A DNA stretch of 64,000 bases from Gordonibacter urolithinfaciens (GCF_900199375.1 NZ_LT900217.1:2790001-2854000), one strand, 5' to 3'. Shown: positions 17,326-25,964, counted from the stretch's first letter. The notes: generated by a model from the letters alone, not told the origin. Numbers and translations: made by a program.

Positions 17326-18340
17326 ATGCCCGTCTCCTCCCATCCTGACCGTGAGCGCGCGCCTATCATCTTCGGACACAAGACCGCCTTGGCCATCCTG
17401 CGCTCGGCGGCCCCCCGGACGCTTCCGCCGGTTGCGGGGAAAGCACGGGTGCTTCCCAGCCGCGCTCCGGCGAGGGGCGAGGTCGAGGCCGCCATCGAGC
17501 ATCTCGAGGCCTCATACCCGGATCTGCGCCTCGAAAGGCCTGCGCACGTGCTCGTTGGAAGCGCTGCGCTGGGGCGGCCTTCGAAGGCTGTCAAGTCACA
17601 TTCGCTGACCGTCCCTCTTTCGGGCACATCGTTTTACCGGTTGGGCGACGGCGTCTTCGCCTGCGTGCCGGCCCTCGCCTTTGTCCAGGAAGCCGCCCGG
17701 GGGAAGAGCCTGGTCGCCATACTCGAGCTTGGGTACGAGTTGTGTGGAACGTACCGGACCCGGCGCACAGGGGCCGCAGCTGCCTATGGGGTAGAGCCCC
17801 TGGCATCCGTCAGGTCGTTGGGCGGCTATGCGGCGCGGAACGCCTCGGTCGACGGTGCGCGCAAGGTCGGCCGTGCCCTTCGCTACCTTGCCGACGGCTC
17901 GGCCTCGGCGCGGGAGACGAAACAGGCCCTCGTCTTGGGGCTGCCCCATCGCCACGGGGGCTACGGCCTGGGAATCCCCCCATATGAACTACGAGGTCGG
18001 GGCGAGCAGGGCGGCCGAATCCCTCACCGGTAAGAAGTCGTTCCGCATGGATTTGTGCTGGCCGGAGCGGAAGCTCGATGTGGAGTACCAGAGCAGGGAG
18101 TGGCACGAGGGGGAGGCAAGCCGCGTCTCCGACTCGAGGAGGGCGAACGCCCTCATGTCCATGGGCTGGACGGTGGTGGGGGTGACGAACGACGAGCTCG
18201 ACAGCTTCGCGGCGACCGAGGCGATAGCGCAAACGCTCCGCCGGCACCTGGGCAAGCGCGCGCAGATACGTACGTCCAACTACCATGGGCGCAAGCTGGA
18301 GCTGCGCAGGCAGCTGGGCCTCCCGATAGGATACGAGTAA
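17326..18340 (+). pseudogene. Frameshifted DUF559/Vsr-type nuclease-like gene
   Basis: ATG 17326 follows AAGGAGG by four bases. The frame runs to the C6 tract at 17976-17981 and would there enter a short junk tail (stop at 18033). The other frame continues from MNYEVGASRAAESL to a stop at 18340 with full coding character. Removing one C joins them into 337 residues. The C-terminal part (FRMDLCWPERKLDVEYQS..WHEG...RRANALMSMGWTVVGVT) has the layout of DUF559/Vsr-like restriction-fold endonucleases: an acidic residue before a hydrophobic strand, then E-x-Q. The N-terminal ~170 residues resemble the helical/AbiEi-like front seen in such actinobacterial proteins, but this is uncertain. It lies between the two 161-162 bp elements. 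Confidence 0.7.
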
Positions 18341-18528
18341 CTGAAGGCGGCGTGGCAGCGACTCCGCCCGACGCGCCGCCCGCCCCCCCCTGCACCCGGT
18401 TGCCGTGGCACCGCCCGGCGCCCCTCTGCACCCGCTGTCCGTGGCGCCCCCCCCCTCCCTGCATGGCCCGGTGCGGGGGAGGGGCGGGCGGGCGATGCAT
18501 CGCTCTTCGAGCGCCATGACGCCCCGTT
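18341..18528. other. C-rich intergenic sequence with imperfect direct repeats
   Basis: Two ~27-bp units (CCCCTGCACCCG.TTG.CGTGG and CCCCTCTGCACCCGCTG.CCGTGG) and several homopolymer C runs of seven to nine bases. No gene is seen. Confidence 0.5.
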
Positions 18529-18690
18529 GGCACAGTAATCACCGGTTTTCGACATGCGCGCGGCCTGGGACAGCGCGATGGGGCCCGAAGGCCGCCTCTT
18601 TCGGGTGTTTCCCCTGGTTGTTCGTAACGCCGAAGGCGAGACCCGCTCTGCTGACGCGGCCCGCTGTAGAAAACCGGTGATTACTGTGCC
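18529..18690. mobile_element. 162-bp non-autonomous element, copy 2
   Basis: The left end GGCACAGTAATCACCGGTTT and the right end AAACCGGTGATTACTGTGCC are exact inverse copies; pairing extends ~25 bp with a single mismatch (TTTTCGAC versus TTTTCTAC). The inside carries no gene. Ends and length match the element at 17014-17174. The better-preserved ends suggest this copy is younger. Confidence 0.75.
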
Positions 18691-18698
18691 GCACGATG

Positions 18699-18729
18699 CG
18701 CTTCGCACTGCGCTGCGCAGCGCGAAGCG
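18699..18729 (-). terminator. Hairpin downstream of the DUF6320-like gene
   Basis: CGCTTCGC and GCGAAGCG pair around an inner CTGCG...CGCAG stem, 44 bp beyond the stop of the minus-strand gene ending at 18773. No T tract, so the terminator call is tentative. Confidence 0.4.
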
Positions 18730-18772
18730 GTGGCGGATGCGACGGACGCGCGCGCCTGCGCGCGCCGCGCCG

Positions 18773-19429
18773 TCACGCGGAGAACAGCTTGCGCACCTCG
18801 GCCACGAGCTGCTTGCGGGTGAACACGAGCAGGGCCAGCAGCAGCACGCTGGCCGTGAGCGCGCTCACGTTGGCCGGCACGTCCCATGTGGCCAGGCCCA
18901 AGGCCACGAGTGCGAGCGGGATCAGCCCCAGCACCACGTCGAACAGCAGGTACTTCGCGTAGCCCGACACGAACGTGCCGCGGAACACGGCCACGAGCAC
19001 GGCGTCGAACACGAGCGCCACCAGGCAGATGCCGGGTATGACGAACGTCGTGACCACGGGGTTTCGCGTGATGAGGTACCACAGCGCCGCGATGGCCAGC
19101 AGGATGAGGAAGTAGCGCACCACCACGCGCAGGAAGTCGGGCGTATGCACGAGGATGTTGCGCACGAACAGGTAGTTCACCACGAGGCCCAGGCACACGG
19201 TGAGCACGATGTCGCCCGGCAAGCCCAGCAGCCGCCCCAGGAACAGCATGGCCAGCAGGCACGCGCCGCTCACGAACGCCAGCACGCTCAACGCCACGGC
19301 GCCCGACTTGCGCACCTCGTTTCTGGGGAACGCCGACGGCTCGGCCTTGCCCGAGAGCTCTGCCTGGCAGAGCGGGCACCGGTCCAGGTCGCCCGTGAAC
19401 GACACGCCGCACTTGCCGCACCGCTTCAT
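18773..19429 (-). CDS. Zinc-ribbon membrane protein (DUF6320-like)
   Basis: 218 residues. The N terminus MKRCGKCGVSFTGDLDRCPLC is a four-Cys zinc ribbon. After a short linker six membrane helices follow (from AVALSVLAFVSGACLLAM to VSALTASVLLLALLVF), ending with a basic tail. Its start overlaps the stop of the acyltransferase gene as ATGA, so the two are translationally coupled. Proteins of this layout are found beside acyltransferase and esterase genes in many anaerobes; the family role is unknown. It may tether or regulate its partner enzymes at the membrane. Confidence 0.82.
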   Translation of the reverse strand: MKRCGKCGVSFTGDLDRCPLCQAELSGKAEPSAFPRNEVRKSGAVALSVLAFVSGACLLAMLFLGRLLGLPGDIVLTVCLGLVVNYLFVRNILVHTPDFLRVVVRYFLILLAIAALWYLITRNPVVTTFVIPGICLVALVFDAVLVAVFRGTFVSGYAKYLLFDVVLGLIPLALVALGLATWDVPANVSALTASVLLLALLVFTRKQLVAEVRKLFSA

Positions 19430-20943
19430 CGCCCGGCCTCCTTACGCTTCGCCTTCTGGTCGCTGTCCGAGCCAGCCTTTCGCGCAGCCCTCGTTTTCCG
19501 CGCCGCCTTCTCCCCGTGCTCCGGCTCTGCCAGCGCGGCCCCCGTCTCGCGCCCTACTTCCGCCCCGTCGGCCCGCGCCCCGCGCGCGGCCTTCGCCTTG
19601 CGCTTCGACGTTTCGCGCTCGGGTGTCCCGCCGCGGGCGGGCGCCTGGCCGCGGGCGCGCTTCACCGAGGCCTCCAGCCTTGCCTCCAGGCGGTCCTCGG
19701 CAACCTCCTCGCTCGTCTTGTTGATGTTGATGAGCCCCTCGATGCCGCAGCCCGAGAAGTACCGGACGAAGTTCTTCACCACGTCGGGGTTCGAATACGC
19801 CGTGGATATGCCGATGCTCAGGTCGTCGCCGAACGAGCACAAAAGGAAGTTCAGCCCGGTGGTGGACGTCAGGAGGTTGAGGTCGCGCACATACGGGGCC
19901 ACCCGCGCGTCCACGGAGATGCGCCCCAGGTTCGAGAGCGTCGTGGTGGTCTCGCGCGCCGTGAAGCGGCTGGCCAGCTCAAGCAGGGCGTCCTTCACGA
20001 ACAGGGGGGCCAGGCGCAGAAGCGGGTTCTTCTCCAGCGCTATCATGCGGTTCATGCGGGGCTTGAGGCTCTCGGGGTCGGTGGCCACGCGCAGCTGCTC
20101 CTGCACCTTCGCGGCCACCTGCTCCACGGGCTCGTCCTCATCGCCGGGCACGTAGGACACGAACGCCAGCCCGAAGAAGTTCTTGGTAGTGGTGGACTTG
20201 AAATGCTGCCGCAGGTCCACGGGCACGTCCAGGCGGATGGCGCGGTGGCGCTCGCGCCGGGGCATCTCGGCGCGGATGGCGCACATGATGGCCGCGATGA
20301 CGAGCGACGTCAGGCTCACGCCGTGCCCGCGCGCAAGGTCGAGCACCGGGCGGACGGGAAGGTGGTACTCCAGGTACGTGGGGTCCGCCGCATCGCGCCA
20401 GCCGGTGAGCCGGTAGACCTTGGGCGCGCGCGTGGGGGCCGCCTTGTCGCGCTCGAAGTACTTGTCGAAGCTGTCCTCGGCCTTCTGGTGGTCCGAGCCG
20501 TCGTACTCCTGCGGCAGTCCCTCCACGCCGTAGCGCTCCTCCACGTAGGCGTAGAGCAGGGCCTTGAAGAAGCTCAGCGACCCGCGCCCGTCGGACACCA
20601 TGTGCGACACTTCCAGGTTGATGCGAGCGCGGTAGTAGCTCACGCGGATGAGCACGCTCTTCGCGTCCACGTGCAGGCCGTAGCAGATGGGCAGGTTCTC
20701 CTCGTGCACGGCGGGCGGCTGGGGAGCCTGCTCCAGGTAGTGCCAGAACATGCCGCTGCGCAGGCACACGTTGAAGCCGGGGAACATCTCCGCCGTGCGG
20801 TCGAGCGCGCGCTGCAGCGCCGCCGGGTCCACGTCGTCGGCCATCGTCGCCGCGTAGCGGAACACCGTCTGGGCGGAGCTGCCCGCCTGCGACGAGTAGA
20901 ACTTCCCTACGTTGTCTAGTCGGTACCAAGCAGTCCGAGCCAC
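19426..20943 (-). CDS. Condensation/alcohol-acetyltransferase-like acyltransferase with basic tail
   Basis: 505 residues. The active motif HMVSDGRGS (HxxxD..G) in LEVSHMVSD is that of CoA- or thioester-dependent acyltransferases (AATase, condensation, wax-ester groups); a later DVPVDLRQHF segment and the C-terminal NLG.ISVD block also fit. Residues ~415-505 form an Ala/Lys/Arg-rich, probably disordered, tail not expected in the family. GTG 20943 has GGAAGGCGAA upstream and overlaps the end of the esterase gene by 28 bases. The product is unknown; with an esterase and membrane zinc ribbon it may build or modify an envelope lipid or ester. Confidence 0.85.
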   Translation of the reverse strand: MARTAWYRLDNVGKFYSSQAGSSAQTVFRYAATMADDVDPAALQRALDRTAEMFPGFNVCLRSGMFWHYLEQAPQPPAVHEENLPICYGLHVDAKSVLIRVSYYRARINLEVSHMVSDGRGSLSFFKALLYAYVEERYGVEGLPQEYDGSDHQKAEDSFDKYFERDKAAPTRAPKVYRLTGWRDAADPTYLEYHLPVRPVLDLARGHGVSLTSLVIAAIMCAIRAEMPRRERHRAIRLDVPVDLRQHFKSTTTKNFFGLAFVSYVPGDEDEPVEQVAAKVQEQLRVATDPESLKPRMNRMIALEKNPLLRLAPLFVKDALLELASRFTARETTTTLSNLGRISVDARVAPYVRDLNLLTSTTGLNFLLCSFGDDLSIGISTAYSNPDVVKNFVRYFSGCGIEGLININKTSEEVAEDRLEARLEASVKRARGQAPARGGTPERETSKRKAKAARGARADGAEVGRETGAALAEPEHGEKAARKTRAARKAGSDSDQKAKRKEAGR

Positions 20944-21935
20944 GTCGGTTCGCCTTCCTGCACGAGCGGGTCGCCATCGAGGAATTGCTTGATGATGCGG
21001 TACGTGTCCTTCACGATGTTGAACACGGTGGGGTACAGCAGGTAGCCGTGCACGGCGTCCAGCATGCGGTAGCACTGCACGTCGCCGCCGTCGTCGGCCA
21101 GGCGCTGGGCGTACACCTCGCCCTCGTCGCGCAGGGGGCAGTACTCGGCCGTGACCACGAGGGTGCGCGGCTGGCGGGAGAGGTCGCCCTCCAGCAGCGG
21201 CGCGAAGTAGGGACGGTGCAGGTCGGCGGGCGACGAGGCGTACAGTTCCATGTAGCCGCGTATGTCGCGCGACGAGAGCAGGTAGTCCTCGCCGTTGTCC
21301 CTCACGGAGTCGAAGAACGAGGTGGCGGGATCATGGTCGTTGTACGTCACGGGGTAGAGCAGCATCTGCGTGCGGGGGAGGAACTCCCCGCGGTCGCGGG
21401 CCATGAGCGACACCACGGCAGCCAGGTTCCCTCCGGCGCTGTCGCCGAAGAGCACGATATGGTCGGGGTCCACGTCGGCCAAAAGCTCGCCCGCGTGCAG
21501 CTGGCGGGCCACCTCGTAGCAGTCCTCGGGAGCCTGGGGAAAGCGATGCTCGGGCGCGCGGCGGTAGTCCACCGACACCACGCGCCGCTCCAGGCGCAGC
21601 GCCATCGTGCTGCAGGCGTCGGTGTAGAAGTCCACGTCGCCGTTCACCCAGCCGCCGCCGTGGAAGAACAGCACGGTGCCGCGGAAGTCCTCCGTGACCT
21701 TGAAGCCCTCGGCCAACGAGAAGTCGATGTCGAGCGGGGTGAACACGCGCAGGGGGAGCGCGCAGCCGTCGGGCATGGGGGCCGTGATGTCGTCGATGCG
21801 GCAGCGCGGGTTGGGGATGGCGAGCCTGGCGCTCAGGTCCTCGGCCACGCGCTGCGCCTTGTAGAACTCCTTGATGTCCGGCCGAAGCCGCGTTGCCGCC
21901 TTGAAGGCGGCGAGCACCGCCTTGTTGATGGGCAT
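20916..21935 (-). CDS. Alpha/beta hydrolase, HSL-family esterase
   Basis: 339 residues with the oxyanion-hole motif FFHGGGWVNGD, nucleophile elbow LFGDSAGGNLAA (Ser), the acid in the PLRDEGEVYA segment and the His in LDAVHGYLLY. This is the hormone-sensitive-lipase (alpha/beta hydrolase fold-3) group, which cleaves short-chain esters. ATG 21935 follows GGGAAAGGA by eight bases. It is the first gene of a three-gene minus-strand operon (esterase, acyltransferase, zinc-ribbon protein) with overlapping ends. Confidence 0.92.
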   Translation of the reverse strand: MPINKAVLAAFKAATRLRPDIKEFYKAQRVAEDLSARLAIPNPRCRIDDITAPMPDGCALPLRVFTPLDIDFSLAEGFKVTEDFRGTVLFFHGGGWVNGDVDFYTDACSTMALRLERRVVSVDYRRAPEHRFPQAPEDCYEVARQLHAGELLADVDPDHIVLFGDSAGGNLAAVVSLMARDRGEFLPRTQMLLYPVTYNDHDPATSFFDSVRDNGEDYLLSSRDIRGYMELYASSPADLHRPYFAPLLEGDLSRQPRTLVVTAEYCPLRDEGEVYAQRLADDGGDVQCYRMLDAVHGYLLYPTVFNIVKDTYRIIKQFLDGDPLVQEGEPTWLGLLGTD

Positions 21936-22326
21936 GTATGCCGTCCTTTCCCGGGGTGGCGGCGCCGCTGCCGGGTCGTCCTGCGCGGCAGCGGCGCCGC
22001 GATTCCCTCGCGTGCCATCGTAGCACAAGCGCGCCGCAGCGTGGGGCGTGCTGCGCGGGCCCCACGGCCCCGGCATGCGGCGAGCCCCGCGCCGGTGGCT
22101 GCGAACTGCCTTTCGGCGGCGTGGCAGGCGCCTTGAGGTTGCATGTCCGCAACGGTTCGGCCGCCCCCCGGCGGCCGCGCTTAGACTGGTCGGCGATAGC
22201 CCCGCGCGCCGCGCGGGGTTCGGCGGCGGAGCCTGTCGGTCGCGCGTGCCGCGGGCGCATCTCGCGCGCGTGCGCCCGCGGTGCTTTGCGGGCGGCGGCA
22301 TGGGCAGGACGAGGAAAGGCGGTGCG
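21936..22326. other. Divergent promoter region, esterase operon / MFS gene
   Basis: 390 bp between opposite genes. On the minus strand TACGAT (22017-22022) may be the -10 box of the esterase operon. On the plus strand TTAGACT near 22181 may serve the MFS gene. A dyad GTTGC-six bases-GCAAC at 22138-22153 lies between them and could be an operator. No coding frame is supported. Confidence 0.4.
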
Positions 22327-23730
22327 GTGCGGACGACGGTGAAGGCGGGTGGCAAGGAGGCGCGTGCGCAGCTCCCGCTGCTGCTCGCGTGCTCGTTTGC
22401 CGCCTCGTTCGCGCAGAGCATGATGAACATCGCCCTGCCGCAGGTAGCGGACGAGTTCGGCGTGACGCTCTCCACGGCGAACTGGCTCGTGACCGGCTAC
22501 ATGGTAGTGGCCGCCACGTCCATCGCGCTCGCGGCGTTCCTGCTGCGGCGCCTGGGGCTGCGCACGGTGTTCCTCATAGGCTGCGGCGCGCTTGCCTTGG
22601 GAAGCGGGCTGGCCCTGCTCGCCCCCGACTTCTGGGTGCTTTTGGCGGGGCGGCTCGTGCAGGCCGTGTGCACCGGCCTGTTCTACCCTGCCGTGACCAG
22701 CTTCATCATGGCGAACTCCGATCCGGCCAGGCGCGGCACGCACCTGGCCATGAACAGCGGCACCGTGGCGGCGGGCCTTGCCGTGAGCCCCGTAGCGTCC
22801 GGCCTGGTGCTCACGGGGCTCGGCCGGCACGCGCTGTTCGCCTTGCCCCTCGCCTTGGCGGTGCTGCTGCTTGCCGTGGGGTTCTTCCGCCTGCGCGAGG
22901 TGGGGCCGCGCGGCGCGGGCGCGGTCGACCCCTTGAGCGTGGTGCTGGGCCTGGTGGGCCTGGGGGCGCTCGTCTACGGGCTGGGCGAGGTGTTCCGCGA
23001 CCCGCTGCCGTCGCTCGCAGTGCTGGCGGCCGGCGTGGCGGTGCTGGGCCTGTTCGCCTGGCGCCAGCTGGCCCTGAAGGACCCGCTTCTCAACTTGAGG
23101 CCGCTCGGGAACCCCGGGTTCGCCGTGGGCGAGCTGCTGGTCATGCTGGGCATGATGGCATCGTTCTCGCTCAGCATCCTGCTGCCGTTGTACTACGAGG
23201 GGGCGCTGGGGTTCTCCGCGTTCCTCGCCGGCACGCTGCTGGCCGGGCCGGTGCTGGCGAACGCGCTGTCCGACGTCGTGGGCGGACGGCTGCTTGATAG
23301 GAGGGGCATCTGGCCCCTTGTGCCCTTCGGCTTCGCCTTGACGGCGCTCGGACTGGCGGGCGTCGCGCTCGCGGCGGGACGGCCGCTGCTCGCGCTGGTC
23401 GTGCTGGCCTCCGCCGTGGCCTACGTGGGGCTCGGCCTGGTGGTGGCGCCCTCGAAGACCACGGCGCTCGTCCAGCTTCCGTCGAGCCTGTACGCGCATG
23501 CCTCGTCCATCAACTCGGCGTTCATCCAGATAGCCTCGGCCATCGGCTCGTCGCTGTTCGTGGGCGTGCTGTCCGCCGACGTGCTCGCCGGCACGTCGCG
23601 CGGCTTGGCTAAGGCGGCTGCCTACGATGAGGGGTTCGCGCACACCATGGAGATCGCCATCGGCATCGCCGTGGCGAGCCTGCTCGTGTCGCTGGTCTAC
23701 GCGTACCGCCTGCGTCGCCGGAAGGGCTGA
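22327..23730 (+). CDS. Major facilitator superfamily multidrug exporter
   Basis: 467 residues, about 12-14 membrane helices. The first helix contains CSFAASFAQSMMNIALPQVADEF and the next begins STANWLVTGYMV, the pattern of DHA2/EmrB-type drug:proton antiporters. Motif A-like LLRRLGLRTVFLIG is visible. GTG 22327 is chosen because GAGGAAAGG lies eight bases upstream; ATG 22300 is in frame too. It is transcribed away from the esterase operon. Substrates cannot be predicted from sequence. Confidence 0.88.
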   Translation: MRTTVKAGGKEARAQLPLLLACSFAASFAQSMMNIALPQVADEFGVTLSTANWLVTGYMVVAATSIALAAFLLRRLGLRTVFLIGCGALALGSGLALLAPDFWVLLAGRLVQAVCTGLFYPAVTSFIMANSDPARRGTHLAMNSGTVAAGLAVSPVASGLVLTGLGRHALFALPLALAVLLLAVGFFRLREVGPRGAGAVDPLSVVLGLVGLGALVYGLGEVFRDPLPSLAVLAAGVAVLGLFAWRQLALKDPLLNLRPLGNPGFAVGELLVMLGMMASFSLSILLPLYYEGALGFSAFLAGTLLAGPVLANALSDVVGGRLLDRRGIWPLVPFGFALTALGLAGVALAAGRPLLALVVLASAVAYVGLGLVVAPSKTTALVQLPSSLYAHASSINSAFIQIASAIGSSLFVGVLSADVLAGTSRGLAKAAAYDEGFAHTMEIAIGIAVASLLVSLVYAYRLRRRKG

Positions 23731-23870
23731 TGTCGCGGCCGGCGGGCGCCGGGCCGGTCATGGCGCTCAGCGGCGCGCCCGCGGGGGGGGGCGGAGCGCC
23801 GCTGCGAGTGCGCGAGGGTGCGGAACGCAGGCGCCGGTGCGGGCTGGGTGCCGGCTGCAGCCGGCGGCGC

Positions 23871-24674
23871 CTATCCCTCGATGGCGTCGATGGCGTTTAC
23901 CACGGCGCCGCGGAAGGCGTCCTTCTCGAGCGAGGCGACGCCCTTGATGGTGGTGCCGCCCGGCGAGCACACGGCGTCCTTCATGGCGCCGGGGTGCGTG
24001 CCCGTCTCCAGATGCAGCTTCGCGGTGCCCATCATCATCTGGGCGGCCAGGCGGTACGCGGCAGCGCGCGGCAGCCCGTGCTTCACGCCGGCGTCGCCCA
24101 GCGCCTCCAGGAACATGGCCGCGAAGGCGGGGCCGCAGCCGGCGATGGCGCTGGCGGTGGACAGCAGCTTGCCGTCCACCCATTCGATGAGAGCCACCTG
24201 GCCGAACAGCTCCTCGAAAGCCGCAAGCTCGGCATCGTCGAGGGAATGGCGCTGCTCGCAGGCCACCACGCCCGCACCCACGGCGATGGGCGTGTTGGGG
24301 ATGGTGCTCAGGTGGTGCGTGCCGGGCGCGAGGACCTCCTCGTAGAGCTCGAAGCCGCAGCCGGCGGCCACCGAGATCACGGCCTTGCCGGGCGCGGCCA
24401 GCATGTCGCGCACGGGCTCGAGCACCTGCGCCACGAGGTGCGGCTTCACGGCTACCACCACGAAGTCGCTCGCCTGAACCACGTCCTGCGCCGTCTCGCA
24501 GGCGTGCGCGCCCAGCGCGGCCGTGCTCGCCTGCAGCTTGTCGAAATGCGCGGCGGTCGCGTAGATGCGCCCGCCCGGCAGCGCGCCCGCCTCCACGAGC
24601 CCCCTTGCCATGGCCTGCGCCATGTTCCCGAATCCGATGAAGCCCAACGAGGGGGCGTTGACCTGGTCTGCCAT
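23871..24674 (-). CDS. proC: Pyrroline-5-carboxylate reductase
   Basis: 267 residues. The N-terminal Rossmann motif GFIGFGNMAQAMA binds NAD(P)H; VVVAVKPHLVAQVL and STIPNTPIAVGAG are family blocks, and the C-terminal SPGGTTIKGVASLE is the ProC signature. It makes L-proline from pyrroline-5-carboxylate in the cytosol. ATG 24674 has AAAGAGGA upstream. A TACAAT -10 box on the minus strand (24713-24718) gives a leader of ~35 nt. It stands alone. Confidence 0.97.
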   Translation of the reverse strand: MADQVNAPSLGFIGFGNMAQAMARGLVEAGALPGGRIYATAAHFDKLQASTAALGAHACETAQDVVQASDFVVVAVKPHLVAQVLEPVRDMLAAPGKAVISVAAGCGFELYEEVLAPGTHHLSTIPNTPIAVGAGVVACEQRHSLDDAELAAFEELFGQVALIEWVDGKLLSTASAIAGCGPAFAAMFLEALGDAGVKHGLPRAAAYRLAAQMMMGTAKLHLETGTHPGAMKDAVCSPGGTTIKGVASLEKDAFRGAVVNAIDAIEG

Positions 24675-25032
24675 AGGGTCCTCTTTCCGTCGCGTCTGAA
24701 AGCGTTTCCCCGATTGTACGGCACGCGGGCCCGTAGGTGGTCCGAGATGGCGAACCGGCGGCCTGCTCGTCAGCAAAACTGCACGCTTGGGCGGGCAGCC
24801 TGTTCGGATTCGGGCGGACGGGGCGTTCGGCCCTGCTCGCGCCGGCTCGGTCGGGGGGGGCGCCCGGCACGCCTGCCGCGTTCCTCGCGCGAGCCCCTGC
24901 AGGCGCTCTGCATGCGGGGGCACGGCTGCACGCGGGCGGCCGCCGGCGTTCCGGGCGCTGCAGGGAGGGCGCGGGTGCGCCCTGGCGTGCTACACTTGCC
25001 GGCGACGGCATTCCCCGAGAGAAAGGATCGCG
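24675..25032. other. Divergent intergenic region, proC / VOC gene
   Basis: About 360 bp. The -10 boxes TACAAT (minus, 24713-24718) for proC and TACACT (plus, 24991-24996) for the VOC gene are visible, both without good -35 hexamers. No gene is supported between them. Confidence 0.45.
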
Positions 25033-25407
25033 ATGATCGACCATATGAGCGTGAAGGTGAAGGACGTCGAGGGAGCCAAGGCCTTCTACGCGGCGGCCCT
25101 GGAGCCGCTCGGCTACGTGCGGGGCATCGAGTATCCCGGCGGTCTGCAGCTGCACGTGGAGGGCGAGCCGGGCGATATGTGGGTGGCCCCGCTGCCCGAG
25201 GGCGCCGAGCCCGTCCCCGCGCATGTCGCCTTCCTCGCAGAGGACGCCGCCCAGGTGAGGGCCTTCTACGAGGCGGCGCTCGCCGCCGGCGGCACCGACA
25301 ACGGAGCCCCCGGCCCTCGCGACTACCATCCCGGCTACTACGCAGCGTTCGTCTACGACCCCGAGGGCAACAACATCGAGGCCGTGATCCATGACTACGC
25401 CGAGTAG
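25033..25407 (+). CDS. VOC-family (glyoxalase/dioxygenase-fold) protein
   Basis: 124 residues with the paired beta-alpha-beta-beta-beta units of the vicinal oxygen chelate fold: IDHMSVKVKDVEGAKAFY at the front and HVAFLAEDAAQVRAFYEAAL in the second half, ending DPEGNNIEAVIHD. His4 and the final Glu are at metal-ligand positions. ATG 25033 follows GAAAGGA. Such single-domain proteins act as glyoxalase-like isomerases, resistance binders or stress proteins; no specific role is evident. A perfect hairpin follows. Confidence 0.88.
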   Translation: MIDHMSVKVKDVEGAKAFYAAALEPLGYVRGIEYPGGLQLHVEGEPGDMWVAPLPEGAEPVPAHVAFLAEDAAQVRAFYEAALAAGGTDNGAPGPRDYHPGYYAAFVYDPEGNNIEAVIHDYAE

Positions 25408-25437
25408 CGGCGCGGGCCTAGGTCGCTAACGGAGCTT

Positions 25438-25469
25438 AGAGGCCCGGGGCTCGAAAATCCCGGGCCTCT
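25438..25469. terminator. Perfect 11-bp hairpin after the VOC gene
   Basis: AGAGGCCCGGG and CCCGGGCCTCT are exact inverse copies around a ten-base loop, 30 bp after the stop. No T tract follows, so factor-independent termination is plausible but not certain. Confidence 0.55.
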
Positions 25470-25492
25470 CATGGTGGAAGCTCTGCGCTCTG

Positions 25493-25538
25493 GCAGCAGT
25501 ATTCGTTGCTAGACAATGATAGCAACGAATACTGCTGC
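25493..25538. repeat. Perfect 19-bp inverted repeat with 8-bp loop
   Basis: The arm GCAGCAGTATTCGTTGCTA (25493-25511) recurs as an exact inverse copy at 25520-25538. It begins 24 bp after the hairpin behind the VOC gene and ends nine bases before the ATG of a small unknown gene. Its AT content stands out from the surroundings. Its position right in front of an ATG resembles the palindrome at 49447-49468, suggesting an operator or a translation-blocking hairpin. Confidence 0.75.
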
Positions 25539-25547
25539 TAATGATCG

Positions 25548-25865
25548 ATGGCAACGGAGCGAACCGTCATCTCCGCGCTTGCGCCCTGCGAGCAGTACGG
25601 CGCAAGCGCCTTCGTGCCGGCGGCCAAGGGCATCGCGCGCTTCAAGATGCTCGATGCCAAGGAGTTTGCCGAGTGCTACTTTGTCGGTACCTTTGCGAGC
25701 GCCGCGTTGGCCATCCTCGTATCGTCGTCTATCCGGGAGGAGCTCGTATTGAGCCAGCGGGTTCTCGCCGCCAAGGCCGCGAGCCGGCAGCCAGATTCGT
25801 GGTCCGACGTGGATGAAGTCGAGAGACGCGAAACGTTGCATTGCGAAATGCGGCGACGTGGCTGA
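25548..25865 (+). CDS. Small protein of unknown function behind the palindrome
   Basis: 105 codons starting ATG at 25548. The third codon position is mostly G/C, as in real genes here, while the other frames lack this. The sequence (MATERTVISALAPCEQYGAS..., with a hydrophobic TFASAALAILVSSS in the middle) is not recognised. No good ribosome site is seen; the palindrome occupies the upstream space. It may be the remaining front of a longer gene, since the DUF4143 ATPase of this window has a palindrome in the same place, but no ATPase motif is present. Confidence 0.45.
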   Translation: MATERTVISALAPCEQYGASAFVPAAKGIARFKMLDAKEFAECYFVGTFASAALAILVSSSIREELVLSQRVLAAKAASRQPDSWSDVDEVERRETLHCEMRRRG

Positions 25866-25923
25866 AGCTGACGCCATCTGGAACGGTCGCCTTGCCCCGA
25901 TGAAGAGCGCCGGACTTCCGTGC

Positions 25924-25929
25924 TATGAT
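25924..25929 (+). promoter_or_regulatory. -10 box TATGAT before queD
   Basis: TATGAT lies 36 bp before the queD start. The -35 region (TGAAGA at 25901) is poor. Confidence 0.4.
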
Positions 25930-25964
25930 GCGGCAAACGACGCGGCGAAGGCGAAGGAGCATGC

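Noticed and set aside
16608-18772. CRISPR array or tandem-repeat array
   Set aside because: The repeats are two copies of a terminally inverted element and C-rich low-complexity DNA; no regular direct repeats with spacers were seen here or elsewhere.
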